Origin: Pseudomonadota bacterium | Lineage (GTDB): Bacteria; Pseudomonadota; Alphaproteobacteria; Sphingomonadales; Sphingomonadaceae | Assembly: GCA_023424275.1 (NCBI GenBank) | Contig: JAFAED010000325.1 | Span: 1 to 10,146 of the forward strand | DNA: 10,146 nt | Direction of reading: 5' to 3' | Shown: positions 6,781-10,146 of the stretch, in pieces | Position numbering within the stretch: the first letter of the stretch is position 1 | Layout: the number at the start of each line of letters is the position of its first letter | Notes under the pieces: model-generated | What the model saw: the letters and a program-made list of their open reading frames with translations, nothing else | What the model was told of the DNA's origin: nothing | Database searches by the model: none | Program-made: the position numbers and the translations under genes

Positions 6781-6840
6781 ATAGTGGCAGCCCTCCACCC
6801 CAATCCCGCCGCCATGAAAAAACGTCTGTCCTTTCCAGTA

Positions 6841-6854
6841 TGACAACGTTATCT
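6841..6854. promoter_or_regulatory. Possible LacI-type operator before the MFS gene
   Basis: TGACAACGTTATCT has the core AACGTT with a central CG step, typical of LacI-family operators, and pairs at 5 of 7 symmetric positions. It is 36 nt upstream of the carrier start codon. A similar but more symmetric site lies at the reductase start (8244-8257). Clear -35/-10 elements were not found nearby. Confidence 0.45.
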
Positions 6855-6878
6855 CATCTGCACGACAGATAGATTCGG

Positions 6879-6882
6879 GGAG
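6879..6882 (+). promoter_or_regulatory. Ribosome binding site that fixes a TTG start
   Basis: GGAG, within GGGGAGAG, stands 8 nt before the TTG at 6891. The next in-frame ATG would delete the first membrane helix of the carrier, so this site argues that TTG is the real start. Confidence 0.7.
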
Positions 6883-6890
6883 AGACGATC

Positions 6891-8141
6891 TTGGCGCAAA
6901 TCGCCGATAAACGCCGCTGGCTTGTGGTGGGACTCGTGTTCGTTGCGATCGTCCTCAACTATGTCGACCGCCAGATCCTCGCGCTTCTGAAGCCGACCTT
7001 GCAGGCCGAGTTCGACTGGACCGACCGCGATTACAGCCACATGGCCTCGGCCTTCCAGTTTGCCGCCGCGATCGCTTTCCTCGGCACCGGCTGGTTCATC
7101 GACCGCGTCGGGCTGCGCTGGGGCTTTGCGATCGGCGTCGGCGTGTGGAGCCTCGCGGGCATGGCGCACGCCTTCGCCTCGACCGTCTCGGGCTTCGTTG
7201 CCTCGCGCGCGGTGCTCGGCGCGGCGGAATCGATCGGCACCCCCGCTGCGGTCAAGACCGCCGCGACCTACTTCAACGCCAAGGAGCGAAGTTTCGTTCT
7301 CGGCCTCGGCGGCATCGCCCCGAATGTCGGCGCGATTCTGACGCCCTTGCTCATTCCGCTGATGGCGATGATGTGGGGCTGGCAGGCGACCTTCCTGATC
7401 GCGGGCGGGCTCGGCCTCGTCTGGGTCGTCGTCTGGCTGATGGTCCGCATCCCCGAACAGCCGAACGCCGCGCGCGACGCCGCGGCACCGAAGATCGCGT
7501 GGAGCAGCCTGCTGCGCGATCGCCGCCAATGGGCCGTGATCCTCGGCAAGGCGCTCACCGATCAGGTCTGGTGGTTCCTGCTTTTCTTCATGCCCGACCT
7601 GTTCCACCGCGTCTTCGGGCTCACGCAGGGGACGCTGGGCTTGCCCGTCGCCTTCGTCTATTTCATGGCGGCATTGGGCGGCATCACCGGCGGCTATCTG
7701 CCCTCCTATCTGATGGGCCGCCGCGGCTGGACCGTGAACGCCGCGCGCAAGACGACGATGCTCATCTATGCGCTGCTGATCCTGCCCGTGCCCTTGCTCG
7801 TCGGCGTCGACAGCGCGTGGATCGCGGCGATGATCCTTGGTCTCGCGCTTTTTGCGCATCAAGGTTTTTCGACCAATCTTTTCGGCCTGACCACCGACGT
7901 CTTTCCCGCGCGGATCGTCGGCTCGGCGATCGGCATCGGCGCCTTTGCCGGCAATCTGTCGGGCATGGCGATGATCGAGTTTGCGGGCTGGTCGCTCGAC
8001 ACGGGCAGGGGATATCTCCCGATGTTCCTCGTCTGCGCCGGAACCTATCTCGTCGCGCTCGCCGCGATCCACCTCATCCTGCCGCGCATCGTCGCGGTCG
8101 ACGAAGAGGAGGATGGCGACGTGCAGGTGCTGGCGCATTGA
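6891..8141 (+). CDS. MFS transporter, ACS (hexuronate ExuT-like) family
   Basis: A 416-residue inner-membrane carrier with 12 predicted helices, starting at TTG. The N-terminal half matches the anion:cation symporter family: NYVDRQILALLKPTLQAEF (23-41) after helix 1, WTDRDYSHM (43-51), the MFS motif A G67-W-F-I-D71-R72-V-G-L-R76 between helices 2 and 3, and RAVLGAAESIGTPAAVKTAATYF (106-128) with the acidic E113 on helix 4. A polar cytoplasmic loop (about 187-215) divides the halves. ExuT-like members bring in hexuronates and other organic anions with protons. The gene lies after a LacI regulator and before an aldo-keto reductase and an SsuD-type monooxygenase, so an anionic sugar such as a sulfonated sugar is a reasonable substrate. 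Specificity cannot be fixed from sequence. An almost uninterrupted antisense frame here is a codon-bias shadow. Confidence 0.93.
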   Translation: MAQIADKRRWLVVGLVFVAIVLNYVDRQILALLKPTLQAEFDWTDRDYSHMASAFQFAAAIAFLGTGWFIDRVGLRWGFAIGVGVWSLAGMAHAFASTVSGFVASRAVLGAAESIGTPAAVKTAATYFNAKERSFVLGLGGIAPNVGAILTPLLIPLMAMMWGWQATFLIAGGLGLVWVVVWLMVRIPEQPNAARDAAAPKIAWSSLLRDRRQWAVILGKALTDQVWWFLLFFMPDLFHRVFGLTQGTLGLPVAFVYFMAALGGITGGYLPSYLMGRRGWTVNAARKTTMLIYALLILPVPLLVGVDSAWIAAMILGLALFAHQGFSTNLFGLTTDVFPARIVGSAIGIGAFAGNLSGMAMIEFAGWSLDTGRGYLPMFLVCAGTYLVALAAIHLILPRIVAVDEEEDGDVQVLAH

Positions 8142-8151
8142 TCCCCCGAGA

Positions 8152-8181
8152 TTGTCATTCCCGCTTTCGCGGGGATGACGA
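8152..8181. repeat. REP-like hairpin of the HPRESGND type
   Basis: GTCATTCCCGC (8154-8164) pairs with GCGGGGATGAC (8169-8179) around TTTC, extended to 8152/8181, with two G·T wobbles. Its minus-strand translation reads HPRESGND, a known hallmark of short palindromic repeats scattered in many proteobacterial genomes. It starts 10 nt after the MFS stop, where it may act as a transcription end or mRNA stabiliser. Confidence 0.75.
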
Positions 8182-8243
8182 CAGAAGAGATAACTAGACA
8201 CGCATACGAAACCCGCTTTCCTCATTCTGACTTATGGAGTATA

Positions 8244-8257
8244 TGACAGCGATGTCA
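8244..8257. promoter_or_regulatory. Possible LacI-type operator at the reductase start
   Basis: TGACA-GCGA-TGTCA has perfect 5-bp arms about a central CG and, arms plus centre, matches the layout of the site at 6841-6854. It overlaps the start-codon region of the aldo-keto reductase, so it would act as a block downstream of the promoter if it is real. Confidence 0.4.
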
Positions 8258-9154
8258 GATTTTCTTCCCGCTCCCGCCAATGTGACTCTCGCGGATCATG
8301 AGGTTTCACCCATCGCCTGGGGCATGTGGCGCTTCGCCGGCGTCGACGTTGCGGCCGCGCGCGCGCGCGTCGATGCGGCGTTCGAGGCAGGCGTCACTTT
8401 GTTCGACACGGCAGACATCTATGGCTGCGACACGCCGGGCGGCTTCGGCTCGGCCGAGGCGCTGCTCGGTGACGTCTTTGCCGAAGCCCCCGGCCTCCGC
8501 GACAAGATGGTGCTCGCGACCAAGGGCGGCATCATCCTCGGTGTGCCCTACGACAGCAGCCCCGCCTATCTGACGTCGGCGATCGACATCTCGCTGAAAC
8601 GCCTGCGCACCGACCATGTCGAGCTGTGGCAGATCCACCGTCCGGACCTGCTCACCCATCCCCAGGAAATCGCGCGCGGGCTCGAGGAGGCGCACCGCGC
8701 GGGCAAGATCGGCGCGATCGGCGTTTCGAATTTCACACCCGCCCAGACTGCGGCGCTCGCCAAATTCCTGCCCGTCCCGGTGGTCAGCCACCAGAGCGAA
8801 TTTTCGCCGCTTCATCTCGCCCCGCTTTTCGACGGCATCTTCGATCAGTCGATGGCCGAGGGCATGAGCTTCCTCGCCTGGTCGCCGCTCGGCGGCGGCC
8901 GGCTCGGCGATCCGGCCGACGAGCGCAGCCAAGCAGTCGCCGGACTGCTCGACGCGAAGGCCGCCGAATATGGCGTCTCGCGCGCCGCCGCGACCTACAG
9001 CTGGGTGATGGCGCATCCCGCGCGTCCGATCCCGATCGTCGGCACGCAGAATGCCGAACGGATCAAGGAAATTCCGCAAGCCTTCGCTCCGCGCTGGACG
9101 CGCGCCGAATGGTATGCGGTGCTGCAAACATCGATGGGGGAGAAACTGCCATGA
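8252..9154 (+). CDS. Aldo/keto reductase (SmoB-like candidate)
   Basis: A 300-residue cytosolic NAD(P)H-dependent oxidoreductase with a TIM-barrel fold. The catalytic tetrad is visible: D52 in FDTADIYG, Y57, K91 in LATKGG and H129 in WQIHRPD. Further family blocks are GKIGAIGVSNFTPAQ (151-165) and, near the end, PIPIVGTQNAERI, where cofactor phosphate contacts usually lie. Overall it resembles the YdhF-like branch. Starts at 8234, 8243 and 8252 share the frame; I prefer 8252 because GGAG (8236-8239) lies 12 nt upstream and the protein then begins MSDFLPAPA, but 8234 cannot be excluded. Its last codon overlaps the next gene by ATGA, so it is coupled to an SsuD-type monooxygenase. In the sulfoquinovose monooxygenase pathway the partner of the monooxygenase is exactly such a reductase, which turns 6-oxoglucose into glucose; that role is inferred. 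Confidence 0.92.
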   Translation: MSDFLPAPANVTLADHEVSPIAWGMWRFAGVDVAAARARVDAAFEAGVTLFDTADIYGCDTPGGFGSAEALLGDVFAEAPGLRDKMVLATKGGIILGVPYDSSPAYLTSAIDISLKRLRTDHVELWQIHRPDLLTHPQEIARGLEEAHRAGKIGAIGVSNFTPAQTAALAKFLPVPVVSHQSEFSPLHLAPLFDGIFDQSMAEGMSFLAWSPLGGGRLGDPADERSQAVAGLLDAKAAEYGVSRAAATYSWVMAHPARPIPIVGTQNAERIKEIPQAFAPRWTRAEWYAVLQTSMGEKLP

Positions 9155-10146
9155 CCGACCGCACGTGCGAGGTTAGCTGGTTTTCGGCGCTGTGCGACGA
9201 CGACTATGAATTTCTGGGGGTTCCCGACCCGATGCTCAAATCGAGCTGGGAGCATTGCCGCGACATCGTGATGCAGGCCGATGCCCAAGGCTTCGACAAT
9301 ATCCTGCTCCCGTCGGGTTACGCGCTCGGCATCGACACCACCGCCTTTGCGGCGGCGATCGCGACGATGGTGAAGCGTATCCGCCTGCTGATGGCGGTGC
9401 GCATCGGCGAAAGCTGGCCGCCGCAGCTCGCGCGCCAGATTGCGACGATCGACCAGATCCTCGGCGGCCGCCTGACGGTCAACATCATCTCTTCGGACAT
9501 GCCGGGCGAGACGATGGATTCCGAACCGCGCTATCGCCGCACGGTCGAGGCAATGCATATCCTGAAAACGCTGCTCAATGGCGAGGCGCTCGACCATGAC
9601 GGCGAGTTCTGGAAGCTGCAGGTCGCGCCCGCGCGCGTCGGCACCGTGTCGGGCAAGGCGCCGCCGCTCTATTTCGGTGGCCTCTCGCCCGCCGCGCGCG
9701 ACGCTGCCGCAAAGGGCTGCGACGTCTTCCTGATGTGGCCCGACCGCGAAGAGGTGGTGAAGGAGATCATCGCCGACATGACCAAGCGCGCCGCCGCTTA
9801 TGGCCGCACGCTCAAATTCGGCTACCGCGCCCACATGATCGTGCGCGACACCGAAAGCGAGGCGCGCAACGCCGCGGACCGGCTGCTCTCGAAACTCGAC
9901 GCCGCGAAGGGCGCCGAGATCAAGGCCAAGTCGCTCGATTCGCAGTCGTTTGGCGTCAACGCGCAGGTTGCCTTGCGCGAAGCCGCGTCCGACGACGGTT
10001 ATGTCGAGGACAATCTCTGGACCGGCGTTGGCCGCGCCCGCTCGGGCTGCGGCGCCGCGATCGTCGGTGATCCCGACCAGGTGCTCGCCAAGCTCAATCG
10101 CTATCAGGACATGGGCATCGAGGCGTTCATCCTCTCGGGCTACCCG
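9151..10146 (+). CDS. SsuD-type FMNH2-dependent sulfonate monooxygenase (SmoC-like candidate), 3' end missing
   Basis: The first 332 residues of a luciferase-like flavin monooxygenase; SsuD proteins are about 380 residues, so roughly 50 are beyond the edge. The reaction expected is oxygenolytic C-S cleavage of a sulfonate to an aldehyde plus sulfite, using FMNH2 from a separate flavin reductase. It aligns with E. coli SsuD throughout: LLPSGY (52-57), ARQIATIDQILGGRLTVNIISSD (94-116), PLYFGG (172-177), W196, FGYRAHMIVR with R226 and H228, NLWTGVGRARSG with R297, and LSGYP with Y331. These match the numbering of SsuD residues reported near the active site, as I recall it. The position of SsuD Cys54 is occupied by L59 here, in a clearly different substrate loop (YALGID). 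That loop difference, the reductase partner and the sugar-type carrier point to a sulfosugar rather than simple alkanesulfonates. Start is the ATG overlapping the reductase stop. Confidence 0.9.
   Translation, partial: MTDRTCEVSWFSALCDDDYEFLGVPDPMLKSSWEHCRDIVMQADAQGFDNILLPSGYALGIDTTAFAAAIATMVKRIRLLMAVRIGESWPPQLARQIATIDQILGGRLTVNIISSDMPGETMDSEPRYRRTVEAMHILKTLLNGEALDHDGEFWKLQVAPARVGTVSGKAPPLYFGGLSPAARDAAAKGCDVFLMWPDREEVVKEIIADMTKRAAAYGRTLKFGYRAHMIVRDTESEARNAADRLLSKLDAAKGAEIKAKSLDSQSFGVNAQVALREAASDDGYVEDNLWTGVGRARSGCGAAIVGDPDQVLAKLNRYQDMGIEAFILSGYP

Noticed and set aside
6849..8225. 458-codon open frame on the minus strand opposite the MFS gene
   Set aside because: Composition is dominated by Arg, Asp, Ala and Gly with no family pattern, and the plus strand encodes a clear 12-helix carrier. 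It is a shadow of high third-position GC; its first residues only translate the REP hairpin.

Overview
The window looks like chromosomal DNA of a sphingomonad alphaproteobacterium, most like Sphingopyxis or Sphingomonas. The reasons are the high GC with strong G/C bias at third codon positions, the family mix (DUF3237, Nu-class-like glutathione transferases, CaiB-type CoA transferase, LacI regulator, ACS-type MFS carrier), and intergenic palindromes of the kind whose translation reads HPRESGND. This is inference from style, not a species identification. No rRNA, tRNA, CRISPR, integrase or transposase was seen. Genes are dense: the longest stretch without a gene is 256 bp (6635-6890), which holds a large palindromic repeat and a possible operator.

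Left part (1-4368), catabolic and detoxification genes. A DUF3237 gene cut by the window edge is followed after 1 nt by a YfcG-like glutathione transferase. These converge on a 73-residue orphan, a second YfcG-like glutathione transferase and a class III CoA transferase, the last two forming a minus-strand operon with a 4-nt gap. An AT-rich intergenic region separates the CoA transferase from a divergent HMG-CoA-lyase-family gene. Together these two suggest activation of a dicarboxylic or 3-hydroxy-acid to its CoA thioester followed by retro-Claisen cleavage.

Right part (4372-10146), probable organosulfonate and sugar module. A YeiH-family putative sulfate exporter (minus) is divergent from a LacI-family regulator (plus). 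Next come an anion:cation-symporter MFS carrier, an aldo-keto reductase, and an SsuD-type FMNH2-dependent monooxygenase that overlaps the reductase by ATGA and runs off the right edge. The combination of sugar-type regulator, anionic-sugar-type importer, aldehyde reductase, desulfonating monooxygenase and sulfur-oxyanion exporter matches the logic of the sulfoquinovose monooxygenase (sulfo-SMO) pathway. There SmoC removes sulfite from sulfoquinovose to give 6-oxoglucose and SmoB reduces that to glucose. The assignment is an inference. The flavin reductase and sulfoquinovosidase expected in such a pathway are not in the window.

Three sites resembling a TGACA-N-CG-N-TGTCA palindrome lie at the starts of the exporter, the carrier and the reductase, so the LacI protein may control all three. 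Two intergenic palindromes (6671-6780 and 8152-8181) separate the regulator, carrier and reductase units.
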